From the NCBI GenBank assembly GCA_031769625.1, contig JAUIMM010000121.1, positions 13,016,001 to 13,080,000 of the forward strand: DNA of 64,000 nt, written 5' to 3'. The DNA is from Taudactylus pleione (taxonomy: Eukaryota > Chordata > Amphibia > Anura > Myobatrachidae). The notes under the pieces were generated by a model that saw only the letters and a program-made list of their open reading frames with translations, ran no database searches and was not told the DNA's origin. Positions 12,366 through 24,262 of this stretch are shown piece after piece. Numbering within the stretch: the stretch's first letter is position 1; each line of letters starts with the position of its first letter. Both the position numbers and the translations under genes were made by a program.

Positions 12366-12677
12366 CGGACATATTAAGATTATGTCTCAACTCCTAATCT
12401 ATGGGCTCTTTCAATATACGGAACGTCTATATCAGTCTAATTGCAGAGCGTTTGGGAGATCAGTTGTTAGAAAAGACATTAAATCTGCTCCAGATACTGA
12501 CTCTGGGATACCTATAAAACGCAGGTTGTTGCGTCTGGAGCGGTTCTCAAGGTCATCAATTTTATCTTGCATTTGTTTAATTAATCTATCATGAGAATCT
12601 ACTCCAGACTGACAGACATGCATATGGTCCTCTGCATCACTCACTCTCGTCTCCAATGCGCGATGCATGAGAGTCAA
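12366..12677 (-). pseudogene. L1 ORF1 fragment (RNA-binding coiled-coil protein)
   Basis: The frame shows the end of a coiled coil and the start of the RNA-recognition region: KIDDLENRSRRNNLRFIGIP, then a break, then ERAHRLG, all hallmarks of L1 ORF1p. The C-terminal part after ERAHRLG is missing because the sequence jumps into ORF2. A stop after the PNALQLD segment and the lost C-terminus make it non-functional. Confidence 0.75.
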
Positions 12678-15340
12678 TCCTAGCTAAACCAGATTCTAAG
12701 CCCTTTTGAAGATCCTCAAACCGCTTGTCCATAAGAGGCATCATAAAATCTGATATTTCCCGTGCCGTCAAAGGGGTGGTCTTATCAGGCGGGATTTCTG
12801 AGGACCCAGATTCAGAGAGAGATGGCGCCCTGATTTCTGGGAAGAGCCTTTTGCCTTACCTATCTTATTTGGTGCGTTAGGTTGTTTGGGAGGCATGATT
12901 TTATCAACAAATCTGTCCATACCCTTCAGGCTGCAAAAAATTTAACAACTGATATTGGTCCCCTAAGCGAAATAATGGTAAATGGTTACCTGGAAAGGGT
13001 TTGCATTATCATTGATTAATGTAAAATTTCAATAGCTCCGAAGAGTAGCACCCCACAATTAATACTGAAGTCTACATTTGAACAGCCAAGAAGTATCCAA
13101 ATATTCTGTTATGAAATAATATAATAAATTTACAGTGATTACTACCAATATGACCACCGATCGAAAACGACCAGTAGGTGGCGAACTCAGTGGCGTGAAT
13201 ATATCGTGATTCAGTTATTACACGATCCTGAACAACTAATTTTCTGTATATCTACAAATGCAACAATTATAGAGAATAACCAGTAGGTGGCAATCTCAAT
13301 GTGGTAGATCTGCTGTGGTTCAGTCTCCATGTGATCCCGAACAACAAATTACTGTCTGTACATTCACAAATACAACAAGCTTAGGAAGTGGCCAGTAAAT
13401 GGTAATCTCAATGCAATAGAAATGCTGTGGTTCAGTCACTACGTGATCCTGAACATCAGATTGCTTACTGTATATTCACCGATATCACAAATACAGAAAA
13501 TGACCAGTAAATGGCAGTCACAGTACAATAGGTATACTGCGGTTCAGTTACTACGTGATTCTGAACAACAAATTACTTTCTATACATTTGCAAATACAAT
13601 AATTAAAGAAAACGGAGAGCAGGTGGAAATTTTGACATTACTAAAACATTTTGATATAATCGTGGTAAGGAGCAAAATGCACCAAAATCCAATGCATCAT
13701 AAACATCCAGAAATATAACACCTGCAAAGATCACCATATCAAATTTCACAGTAATATTAGCTTGTATATGGATTGGTTAGTAAAACAGCAAGAGGGGGAA
13801 GGGGATATAGTAGATTAGGCAGGGTGGGACAAAGATTGGGGGGATCGGAAAGAACACAAGGTGTAGGCCAGGAAAATAGAAAAGTTAAACATACAGGGAG
13901 TCATTTAGCAGCAGGGAGAGATAAACCTCTCAGTCCCCCACACTTTAGCCTCAATAACTCTGTGACTGATTCTTCAGTGTGTCAGCCAGTATACAGGAGA
14001 CTGTCAGATGTGAAGCAGAGCCAGACAACACCAGGGAGTTATCAGCAGCTACCACCAATTTTTGGTATAGCCGGAGCAAGCGCTCTGAAATATATGGACT
14101 TAAAGATCTCCCCACATGGACCTGTGGGACTGGAAATGCAGGCAGAAACGCTCCACAAGGGAAAACACTCCAGGCACCTCCACAGCACAGTCAGGCCCGC
14201 AGATCTCAGCGCAGAGTGCGGTGTATAGCCGTCCGGAGAAAAGGGTGACTGGATACAAGTGCGTCACGGGCACAGACGCAGAGGACCTCCACACCGCAAT
14301 CAGGGATACGAAGACGTGACACCGGCCACTGAGCAGGGCAAGCTGAGAGAGGAGAAGGCTGAGCGCAGGTACCTTGCAAGGGAAAGTCCTCCCTCAGCAG
14401 CTGAAGACACAGGAACCCCGGGCGTCCGATGTGACCGCTGCACCGGGATTACAATCAGGGGGCAATCTGGATGGCAACCAGGAAGAAGCCCTCAGCTCCC
14501 ACAGTCCCCCAGAAGGGAAGCAGCCGAAAGGACACCGCCAGCGAAGTTGTAGGTAAGTGAAGCAGTTATACCGGCCGGGACCCCTCAGGGCGACATCAGG
14601 CTACAGCCAGGTGACAGTGGACTGGTTCGGGGTAAAGAGAGCGTGGATGAATTAACCACGCCAGCTCCCGCGCCCAGATAGAGGCATTCAGGTATGCCAC
14701 CACCATTGATGGCCGGACTCCGGTGCTATATAGGTCTCCCCCACAAAAGGAAGGCGCCAAATTGTTCCTCCACGCTTCCTCCAAGTAATGAAGTGTAGAA
14801 AAGTTAATATAGACACTTTAGGAGGTGGATGGAGGAGGATTGCAAATAACTCTGTAGGGAGACTGGTAAAAGTGCAGCCATGCTGGATGCCCCTCCCACC
14901 AGAAGTCTGCATGTGACTTTTTAAGCGTTATAGGAGACCTCCGCTTGGAGGGCACAATTCTGGACCCCAGCTTAAATAGAAATCTCCCTCTGCTGGTATT
15001 ATTATCGAACTGTATGCTCTAATTATGTGCTATAATTGTTTTTGATTTGTACATAATTGTGGTGATTATAGTTGTTCCATGCTTATAGCTCATGTCCTTT
15101 TAAGTCATTAATTACTTTTTACAGTTTTTTTGCTTAATTAAAACTCTACTGATTTTTATATTTCTTGTAACTTTTATCATCATCTGCTTAGATTGCAGCG
15201 CTGTGTTATATTTTCTTTCATGATAGTCTTTCTTTATAGATTCCAATAGGAGGCTTGACACCCCCATCCTTCACAGCTGCAACAATTTATTAAGCATTAT
15301 TTAAGCGCCTATTTTAGTTATTTTACTTTGCAACTACTGG

Positions 15341-15420
15341 AGACATTGCATAATGGGCACAGCTACAGGGGGCATTGCATAATGGGCACTGCTACAGGGG
15401 GCATTGCATAAGGGCCACAA
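15341..15420. repeat. 33-bp tandem repeat, about 2.5 copies
   Basis: GCATTGCATAATGGGCAC recurs with GCTACAGGGG between copies. A looser match (GGCATGACTACAGGGAGCATT) at 8449 in the other half of the hAT element suggests the unit belonged to that element. Confidence 0.7.
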
Positions 15421-16753
15421 CTGCCTGAGAGCCAGTGGAGGGGGGATGATGCCTGTTTTCATGCTTATGGGGGCAGGGTGGGGCTATTGAGTTAACTCTG
15501 GGGGGGGGGGGGGGTGGCTGGAGTGGCATTGTGGGGCTGCCATGACACATGAATGTTGGCTGGAATGGCAAGGGAGGGGGCTGGAGTGACACATGGAGGA
15601 GCTGAAGTGTGTATTATGTGGATCTGGCTTTTTTTCAGTGTGTTTTATGTGGCTCTGGTTTTCAATATGTATTTTATGTGAACGTGGCTATTTCAATGTT
15701 TTCTATATTGCTCTGGTGTTTTCTTTCACTTCAACAGTGAAAAATGTATATTGGGAAGTTTATGTAAATTGTGTATATTCAATGTGCTGGGCCTGCCCCC
15801 AGTGTGACACAAGGTCATGCTCCTGCGAATGTCATATTTACCAAAGGCGTACACACGAAAATGTGGCATGGCCTTGTAACCGCTAGGCCACGCCCCATTT
15901 TTTGTACGCATGCTATCAGCTCCTTAACTTGACTACAGTTATTTTTTGGCCTCTGACTTGTTGGCAACCCCTGCTCTATAACATTGGCAGAGTTGTATGT
16001 TTTCCATTGAAAAACATCTGGATGCGACTTTGTACCATGCAAGTTGTGGAATGCAAAAAAACATGCGAGTTTGTATGTTCTTGTAGCCTATTACATGTGC
16101 GAGTTGTAAAAATATATTTGAGTTTAGTGCTAAACCTATTACATTTAGCCCAAAGTCTCAATCCTGAATTTAAAATAGTGGTGGGGGGGGGGGTTCCATG
16201 CAGACTGAGGCTGTGGCCTAATGGTTAGCCCAACCTAACAAAACCATATATATTACAGAATATAGCTCTTCATCTCCTTGCGTAAGTTGTGTGAGAAGCC
16301 AAATATAATACTAGAATCAAATCAGTATATAAATCTTACTGAAAATTACACGATTAACATGCAGATTAAACAATGGACTCAGCACAGGTACAATGTAGCA
16401 AATGTGCAAGCCATTTTACCAACAATACTTCACTCATTTGGCTTTAATGGTCTCTTGCATTTCTACAGGGTCTTTACAGGACCCAATATTCAAGTCTTTT
16501 GAATTGATTTTAACCAGGGAGAAGTTGTTGTTTTTTTGTTTTGTTTTTTAATCTGGCTGCAGCATCTTGCAGATCACAATATCTGGTCTTTCATAAAGAT
16601 AGAGATGTCCAGTGCACCAAGCCTCTGTCATACTTTCATCTTAAACCAAGATCTTGTTCTTCCTGCTCTGGGATAGGATTTCCTTGGTATGTGCAGAATC
16701 TCTCTACCTCTTGTATGTAGTTAGATCCTTGACAGTCATCCTTGCGTAGGACT

Positions 16754-17065
16754 GTTATGCTGCCCATCCACTACACGACAGCTCGATTACGACATTGTAA
16801 TCGCGCTGTTGTTTCCATGTCTGATGTGCCTACACTGAACGAGCAGTGCAGGCTCAATCAATCATCTTGCAACATGCTGCACCTGACGTTATCCAGCTTG
16901 TGTGCCCGATGATAGTTGTCCAATACGACCAGCGTGCACGCGCATCACTGGTTGTATTACATTAAACTGCACGATTTGCGGGCGATTACCAAGCGATTGA
17001 GCGATAACGACGGTCGCTATCGCTCAATCGCTAGGTTTAATCGCCTAGTGGATGGGCAGCATAAC
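16754..17065. mobile_element. 312-bp MITE with 20-bp terminal inverted repeats
   Basis: GTTATGCTGCCCATCCACTA at the left is matched by its complement at 17046-17065. The core CCCATCCACTA also bounds the element at 24508-24807. The interior pairs with itself (CGATTACGACATTGTAATCG). Confidence 0.78.
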
Positions 17066-17123
17066 GTACCATGTTCTTTAGGACTCCAACTAAAGAAGAT
17101 GGCAGCCATATGGATTACTGTAT

Positions 17124-17455
17124 TACACGGTCAGATTTGTCAGACTTGTCAGATTTGTCAGATGAACGACTGAACGATTAAACGATTTGAACGATTTGGA
17201 CGATTTGACCAAAGTTTTGAACGATTGAACGATTTTTAACTGCATTAAAATGAATGGAATCGTCCAAGTCTGACTGCAAACCCATCAGATGTCAGATATC
17301 GTTATCTGACAAACGGGAACGCGCATCGTTGATCGTCCATCGTTCAGGCATGTCAGATATGAACGATTTTTCATCAGATATGAACGACTGAACGATTTTT
17401 AAATCGTTATCGTCCATATCTGAAGAAAAAATCTGATCGTGTGTATGCACCATTA
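17124..17455. mobile_element. MITE rich in TCAGAT / ACGATT motifs
   Basis: The left TACACGGTCAGATTT and the right complement TACACACGATCAGATTT mark the ends. The inside is a simple-sequence-like series of GAACGATT and GTCAGAT words on both strands. Confidence 0.6.
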
Positions 17456-17858
17456 ATCTGAGCGTTTTAGACCTCTGAATGAACTCTGGTTTCGGATAAC
17501 ATTTCAGACCACTTTACCAGACCCATCATTGTTTCCTCGTATCTAAAGATGCCATCTTTGGGTAGAAGATTAGCGCACAGTAATATCTAAGTGTAACCTC
17601 CCCTAGGGTACCTTTGGAACGTTCCCAAAGTCAAGTGTCTCTCAAAGAGGATGAATTATTAAAGATGATTTTTGGATTTACTGTTAAATCCATTTCTCTG
17701 AATCCTCTTGGAGGACACTGTGTTCCCATGCCTTTTTTTATCGTTTATGTTTGAGTGTCCTTGTTGGATTGCTTGTTCTATTCCATCCTATGTATTTTCC
17801 TAGTCTGAAAACAAAACTGATTGGTGGAGAAGACATAATGCAAACAAGATCTAGTTTT

Positions 17859-18386
17859 CTTTGAGTGCCTACTTCTTGGACAGTTAGAAATGGCCGGGTG
17901 CATTAGTACCATGGTTACCCAAGGCTAAGCTCCCATTCACTAGGTTAGGGAGGTGTTGTTCTAGTGTGTAGGAGTCCTCCCCATTCACAGAAAAACAAAC
18001 CTTCCTTTTTAGGATCATATGCTTTTATGAGTTGAAACAGTCAGGTACATGTCTAGTAGACATTGTGCAAATGATTGAGCTAATGAGAATCTCCATTATC
18101 ATGTTGAAGTGCAGAGATATAGGGTAAAGAATGTTCATTACCCTCTAAACCTGCAATGTAATTGGTGGTAGTCTATTGAGTTTCTGTTGGATAACAGGAA
18201 ATTGGGGGCACACTGTACAAAGTAATATCACTACAATACATATAGAAATTACAATGTGGCATCCAGGTAAGTACTAAGAAGACATCCTACTTGCAGACAG
18301 AAATGAGCACAGCAGCTCTCATTTAGCCAGACTGCGCTTATAATCATACTTTGAGGTGTGGAACACATAAAAACTCCACACCACAG
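17859..18386. repeat. Direct repeat, copy 1 (partner 23743-24262)
   Basis: 528 bp from CTTTGAGTGCCTACTTCTTG to CTCCACACCACAG, about 95 percent like the second copy by eye, with several short indels. It lies just upstream of the P450 exon. It does not begin TG or end CA, so it is not an obvious LTR. Confidence 0.8.
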
Positions 18387-18706
18387 ATCCCCCATCTTCC
18401 CCCCAAGGTTAGCTGTATCTTCCCAAATAGATTAGGGACAATGGTTTAAATGGTAAATCGAAGAATCAATTTTTTTATTTGTTTGGTCTCATTTTACCTC
18501 ATACTTAAATCATGGACATTTTTCCCGTGCAGTTAAGTGCATATAAGAAAAAAAAGTAGATACTGTGGTATTTTAAATAATATTATACTTTTAATAATTT
18601 ATAAATGGTAATTAAATGACTCATGAAAAGAAGATTTGATATATTTAGGCTACCTAGCTTTCTTAACAATGTGACTAAATTTCTATTTTTTTCTTTAAAT
18701 CTACAG

Positions 18707-18823
18707 ATGATAAAAAAATTCCAGGTGATACCTGACCCTGAGATGGGAGAAGTTGGCACAAAAAACCGTTCTCTCCTGGTTTCAAATAGATCGATAAACT
18801 TGCAGTTTATTGATCGTCAATAA
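18707..18823 (+). CDS. Terminal coding exon of a CYP27A1-like mitochondrial cytochrome P450
   Basis: After an acceptor (T-rich tract, CTACAG at 18701-18706) the frame reads MIKKFQVIPDPEMGEVGTKN and ends NLQFIDRQ then TAA. This matches the C-terminus of CYP27-family sterol hydroxylases, where the segment after the heme-binding exon reads LIQKY...GELK...VGLQFLQRQ in CYP27A1. CYP27A1 is an inner-membrane mitochondrial sterol 27-hydroxylase of bile-acid synthesis. The phase-0 border agrees with the P450 exon copy at 40.5 kb. No earlier exon is recognised between 1 and 18706, so the last intron would exceed 18.7 kb, or this exon may be a left-over. The assignment to CYP27A1 rather than a close CYP27/CYP24/CYP11 relative is likely but not certain. 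Confidence 0.75.
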   Translation: MIKKFQVIPDPEMGEVGTKNRSLLVSNRSINLQFIDRQ

Positions 18824-18953
18824 TGAAGAGTGTGGACAACATTTGCTGAAATATTTATGAGATTAAAATGTCAGTTACCACTAAAATTGTGAATAATAGT
18901 ACAGGATACATTCAGGGAATTTCATTAACCCTAGAAAGCTAACCTTATAAAAA

Positions 18954-18959
18954 AATAAA
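18954..18959 (+). promoter_or_regulatory. Candidate polyadenylation signal of the P450 gene
   Basis: AATAAA lies about 130 nt after the P450 stop codon, on the same strand and before the hAT insertion at 19068. This is a typical position for a short 3' untranslated region, but no cleavage site can be confirmed from sequence. Confidence 0.45.
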
Positions 18960-19067
18960 TTCATACCAGCTAACCTAAATGTATTGAACAGTGGTGCAAT
19001 ACATAGCTACTGTATGTTCTAAGCAAGAAATGACAACTGAAAAATATAGTTTCATTCAGATACAAAC

Positions 19068-22000
19068 TAGGGGTGTGCAACGGCCACTTTTCGTGTTTTG
19101 TGTTTTGGTTTTGGATCTGGATCTTTCTTCGTGTTTTGGATCTGGATTGGTTTTGCCAAAACCACCCTTCCGTGTTTTGGGTTCTAGGTTTTGTGTTTTG
19201 GGTCTGTATTTTTTTGAAAAAAAGCATAAAAACAGCTAAAATCACAGAATTTGTGGGTTTTTCTGCTCCTATGCTATTATTAACCTCAATAACCTTAATT
19301 TCCACTCATTTCCAGTCTATTCTGAACACCTCACACCTCACAATACTGTTTTTATGTCCAAAAGGTTGCACCGAGGTAGCTGGATGACTATGCTAAGCGT
19401 CACGAGTGGGCGGCACAAACACGTGACCCATCTAGGCGTGATACTGCAGTGGCAGACAGGATGGCAGTTTGAAAATCTAGGCCCCAAACTGTACATAATG
19501 CAAAGAAAAAAAAAGAGGTGCAAGATGGAATTGTCCTTGGGCCCTCCCACCCACCCTTATGTTGTATAAACAGGACATGCACACTTTAACAAACCAATCA
19601 TTTCAGCGCCAGGGTCTGCCACACAACTGTGGCTGAAATGATTGGTTCGTTTGGGCCCCCACAAAACAAGCTGGCAATTAATCTGTCCCTGCACAAACTG
19701 GCTCTACGGAGGCAAGAGGTCATCCTCATCCACCGATTCCTCACCCTCTTCAGTGTGTACATCCTCATCCTCACAAAGTATTAACTCGTCCCCACTTGAT
19801 CCACCACCACAGGTCCCTCTGTACGTTCTGGAGGCTGGTCTCCCTGGAAGAGCTGATAATTCATTTTGATGAACATCATCTTCTCCACATTCTGTGGAAG
19901 CAACCTCCTACGCCTTTCGCTGACAAGGTTCCCGGCTGCAGTAAACACTCTTTCGGAGTACACACTGGAGGGGGGGCAACAGGTAAAATAGAGCCAGTTT
20001 GTACAGGGGCCTCCAAATTGCCTCTTTTTCCTGCCAGTACAGGTATGGACTGTCTGACATGCCTACTTGGATGCTGTCACCGATGTAATCCTCCACCATT
20101 CTGTCAATGGTGACAGTATCATATGCAGTGACAGTAGACATGTCAGAAATTGTTGCCAGGTCCTTCAGTCCAGACCAGATGTCCAAACTTGGTCCTGCCT
20201 GCCCTGCATCACCGCCAGCGGGTTGCTTAGGATACCTAATTTTTTTCCTGGCAGCCCCAGTTGCGGGAGAAAATGAAGAAGGAGCTGTTGACGTGTCACG
20301 TTCCGCTTCAGCTGACAGTGTATTCACCAGCAGGTCTTTGCACCTCTGCAGGCTTGTGTCGGCCGGAAAGAGAGACACCACATAGGCTTTAAACCTAGGA
20401 TCGAGCACTGTGGCCAAAATGTAGTGATCTGATTTCAACAGATTGACCACCCTGGAATCCTGGCAAAGCGAATGAAGGGCGTCATCCACAAGTCCCACAT
20501 GCCGAGCGGAATCGCTCCGTCTTAGCTCCTCCTTCACTTTCTCCAGCTGCTTCTGCAAAAGCCTGAAGAGGGGAATGACCTGACTCAAGCTGGCAGTGTC
20601 TGAACTGACTTCACGTGTGGCAAGTTCGAAGGGCTGGAGAACCTTGCACAACATGGAAATCATTCTCCACTGCGCTTGAGTCAGGTGCATACCCCCTCCT
20701 TTGCCTATGCCATAGGTGGATGTATAGGCTTGTATGGCCTTTTGCTGCTCCTCCATCCTCTGAAGCATATAGAGGGTTGAGTTCCACCGCGTCACAACCT
20801 CTTGCTTCAGGTGATGGCGGGGCAGGTTCAAGAGTGTTTGCTGGCGCTCCAGTCTTCGGCACGCAGTCGCTGAATGGCGAAAGTGGCCAGAAATTTTTCA
20901 GGCCACCCAAAGCGTCTCCTGCACGCCCCTGTCGCTTTTCAGAAAATTCTGCACCACCAAGTTTATTGTGTGAGCAAAACATGGGACGTGCTGGAATTTG
21001 TCCAGATGTAATGCCCGCACAATATTGGTGGCGTTGTCAGATATCACAAATCCCCAGGAGAGTCTAAGTGGGGTAAGCCACTGGGCGATGATTTCCCTCA
21101 GTTTCTCTAAGAGGTTGTCGGCGGTGTGCCTCTTACTGAAACCGGTGATACACAGCGTAGCCTGCCTTGGAACGAGCTGGCGTTTCTGAGATGCTGCTAC
21201 TGGTGACGCTGCTGCTGTTGCTGCGTAAGGTGATACATCTACCCAGTGGGCTGTCACAGTCATATAGTCCTTAGTCTGCCCTGTTCCACTTGTCCACATG
21301 TCCGTGGTTAAGTGGACATTGTGTACAACGGCATTTTTCAGGACACTGAGGACACTTTTTCTGACGTTTCTGTACAGTCTCGGTATCGCCTGCCTAGAGA
21401 AGTGGAATCTAGACGGGATTTGGAACCGGGGACACACTACCCCCAGCAATTGTCTAAATCCCACTGCACTAATGGCGGATACCGGACGCACATCTAACAC
21501 CAACATAGCAGTCAAGGCCTCAGTTATACGTTTTGCTTCAGGATGACTGCTGTCGTACTTCATCCTCCTCGCTAAGGACTGTTGGAGGGTCAATTTAGTA
21601 AAAGTAGTGGTGTTCCTACTTCCTCTCTGGGATGATGAACGACTCCCAGCAGCAGCAACAGCAGCAGCGGCAGCAGTAGGCGTAGCAATGCAGGATCCTC
21701 CAGAGGAATCCCGGATAGGAGAGTCAGTCATGCCAGTGACATGGCCTGCAGGACTACTTCCGATCCTGACTAAGGAGGAAATTGATGAGGAGGGAGTTGA
21801 CAGTGTGGTTTGCAGGCGCTTGGATACAACAGGACAACGGGATTTAGGTGTCCCTGGACTGCTTACGGTCTTAGCCAAAGTTTCTGAACTTGACAGTAAC
21901 TTTTTATGAACACGCTGCAGGTGCCGTATAAGGGAGGATGTTCCTAGGTGGTTGACGTCCCTACCCCTACTTATTTCACCTTTACATATGGTACATATGG

Positions 22001-23515
22001 CAAGACAGTTGTTGTCCGGATTTGGATAGAAATATTGCCAGACCAAAGAGGTGGAATGTTTGGTCTTCAGCCTAGGCATGATCGTGATGGGCTTTTTCAT
22101 CCCACGGACAACAACTGTCTCCCCCGGAGCCTGATTTAAACAAACCACATCACCATCAGAATCCTCCTCGCCAACTTCCTCCTCAGCGCCAGCTACACCA
22201 GTATCCTCATCCTGTTGTACTTCAACAGTGACATCTTCAATTGGCATATCAGCAAGTGGACTGTGGGTGCTCCTTTCAGCACTTGCAGGGGGCGTGCAAA
22301 TGGTGGAAAGAGCCACCTCTTCCCGTCCAGTGCTGGGAAGGTCAGGCATCGCAACCACCACCACACTTGGACTCTCCTTGGGGATTTGTGATATCTTCTT
22401 AGAACGCACAGTTCTTCGCTGTGCTTTTGCCAGCTTAACTCTTTTAATTTTTTTAGTGGGAGGAGGGCTTCCATCGTCATGTGAAGCTGAACCACTAGTC
22501 ATGAACATACTAGGGATCGACCTTAGCCGTTCCTTGCCACTCCGTGTCGTAAATGGCATATTGGCAAGTTTACGTTTCTCTTCAGCTGATTTAAATGTTT
22601 TTTTCAAGGTCATTTTCCTGAACTTTGTCATTTGGGATTGTATGTGCCCTCTATTATGACATTGGGCATCGGCCTTGGCAGACGACGTTGATGGCATGTT
22701 ATCGTCTATGTCATGACTAGTGGCAGCAGCTTCAGCACTAGGAGGAAGTGGTTCTTGATCTTTCTCTATTTTATTTTTATCAGAGAAAGTTTGGTCCTCC
22801 ATTTATGTTATATCGATTTGATATATACGTGCGGCTAAACACAGAAAATATTTTTTTATTTTTGCTGGAGAGTAGTGCACTTTGTGGGTTACACCAGCCT
22901 TTAAGAAATGAGCCAGCCGGCTCTTTACTTATGGGACACAGGCGCACGCTTGGCGCTGCTCCTTTGTTGATGCACGTGCGGCTACTGCGCACACAATTCA
23001 CAAACACAGAAAATATATAATTTTTTTAGCACTTGGGGGGAGCACCCCTGATGGACAGAGCACCCCCTGGACAACACTACAGCACCCCTTTAGGACTGGG
23101 ACACTGCACAGGACTTTGGAGTGGACACAGCCCCTATGGAGAACTGACTGCACAACACAGTCCAGCCAGCCCCTATGGACTTTGAAGTAGTGGACACAGC
23201 CCCTATTAACAACAGCAGCACAGCACAACACAGCCAGCCCCTATGGACTTTGAAGTAGTGGACAACAGCAGCACTACACTACACTACACTACACTACACA
23301 GCCCTAACTCCCACCCTCCCTCTTCACTGTCCACAGCCGAGTGAGAAAATGGCGCCGACGCGGGTACCTTTATATAGGATCCAAAGCCCGCGAGACTCGG
23401 AAGGCGGGATGATGACGTTTTGCCTCGATTTCAGATCCGAGTCAGGCGGGAAAAGTCGAGCCTGACTCGAATCGGGGGGGCTCGGATTTCAGAAATCCGA
23501 ACCCGCTCACCCCTA
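19068..23515 (-). mobile_element. hAT transposon with ZBED-type transposase, 4.45 kb
   Basis: ATACAAAC is duplicated exactly at 19060-19067 and 23516-23523. The termini TAGGGGTGTGC and complement TAGGGGTGAGC form short inverted repeats. Subterminal regions contain repeated GTTTTGGxTCTGGAT words (left) and TCGGATTTCAGAAATCCGA (right). A transposase gene on the minus strand fills the middle but is broken into three frames. Confidence 0.9.
19781..22802 (-). pseudogene. hAT transposase (BED zinc finger, RNase-H-like core, dimerisation domain), frameshifted
   Basis: The longest frame (22802-20898, 634 residues) starts MEDQTFSDKNKIEK. It holds a BED finger (CLAICTICKGEISRG...HLQRVH, about residues 268-296) and the start of the catalytic core (TTDMWTSGTGQTKDYMTVTA; VISDNATNIVRALH; CFAHTINLVVQNFL). 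A shift near 20860 moves to 20831-19908 (TRWNSTLYMLQRMEEQQKAI; VATVLDPRFKAY-like). A second shift near 19950 moves to 19963-19781, where the hAT dimerisation motif ERVFTAAGNLVSERRRRLLP appears. Other ZBED/hAT transposases have these parts in one frame, so this copy is inactive. Confidence 0.9.
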
Positions 23516-23742
23516 ATACAAACCAGAACAAATCATTGCCCGATGTCTCATGCACATCAGCTTGTGACATGTTACATTGGTATGATCTGTTTTGGTCTTT
23601 TCTATGGACACATCCCACATCTCTTTGGATTTGGCAGACCTATATTGGTTCCACTGCTGGTGCACTTTTTTTTTTGCAGCATATCCTGTAACAACATCTT
23701 AACGGAGCAAAGTAAATTTGTCACTTGAATGTTCTTTATTTA

Positions 23743-24262
23743 CTTTGAGTGCCTACTTCTTGGACAGTTAGAAATGGCCGGGTGCATCAGTACCATGGTT
23801 ACCAAAGGCTAAGCTCCCATTCACTAGACTAGAAAGGTGGTGATCTAGTCTGTAGGAGTCCTCCCCATTCACAGATAAAAAAAACCCTTCCATTTAGGAT
23901 CATATGCTTTTATGGGCTGAAACAGTCAGGCACATGTCCAGAGAGAAGAGATGAGAATACTAGTAGACATTGTGTAAATGATTGAGCTAATGAGATTCTC
24001 CATTACCATGATGAAGTGCAGATATATAGGGTAAAGAATGATCATTACCCTCTAAACCTGCAATGTAATTGGGGGTAGTATATTGAGATTCTGTTGGATA
24101 ATAGGAATTTGGGGGCAAAGTAATGTCACTACGATACATACAGAAATTACAATAGACATCCTACTTGCAGACAGAAATGAGCACAGCAGCTCTCAATTAG
24201 CCAGACTGTGCTTATAATCATGCTTTCTGAGGTGTGGAACACATAAAAACTCCACACCACAG
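23743..24262. repeat. Direct repeat, copy 2 (partner 17859-18386)
   Basis: 520 bp in the same orientation as copy 1, with the same end points. The sequence between the copies holds the P450 exon and the hAT transposon. Flanks differ on both outer sides, so this is either a dispersed element inserted twice or the relic of a local tandem duplication. Confidence 0.8.

Larger units (their letters stand above)
8841..14906 (-). mobile_element. L1-type LINE, 6.1 kb, with 16-bp target duplication
   Basis: CTGCATGTGACTTTTT occurs at 8824-8839 and 14907-14922, bracketing the insertion. The poly-A tail (T-run on the plus strand) is at 8836-8850 and the 5' end is at 14906, so both ends are preserved. 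The 5' region (about 12.9-14.9 kb) is a long untranslated leader. ORF1 and ORF2 are both damaged. An internal deletion near 12365 joins ORF1 to the end of the endonuclease domain. Confidence 0.88.
8261..15973. mobile_element. Non-autonomous hAT transposon, split by an L1
   Basis: Termini are CCGGGGTGGCCAAC (left) and the complement CAGGGGTTGCCAAC (right), a pattern typical of hAT ends. The 8-bp target duplication CTCTATAA is exact at 8253-8260 and 15974-15981. Without the L1 the element is about 1.6 kb and has no transposase frame. Internal inverted segments near 8490-8550 and 15165-15225 (AATCTAAGCAGAT...) show it is itself a foldback. A 33-bp tandem repeat sits at 15341-15420. Confidence 0.88.

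Noticed and set aside
13773..14912. Several 60-150 residue open frames
   Set aside because: They lie in the 5' untranslated leader of the L1 insertion, overlap each other on both strands and resemble no protein.
16205..16235. tRNA-like A box (TGGCCTAATGGT) suggesting a tRNA gene or SINE head
   Set aside because: No B box, no cloverleaf and no poly-A or repeat copies nearby, so it is most likely chance.
17859..24262. Pair of LTRs bounding an LTR retrotransposon
   Set aside because: The repeats lack TG...CA ends, and no gag/pol, primer-binding site or polypurine tract lies between. The inside is a P450 exon plus a hAT element.
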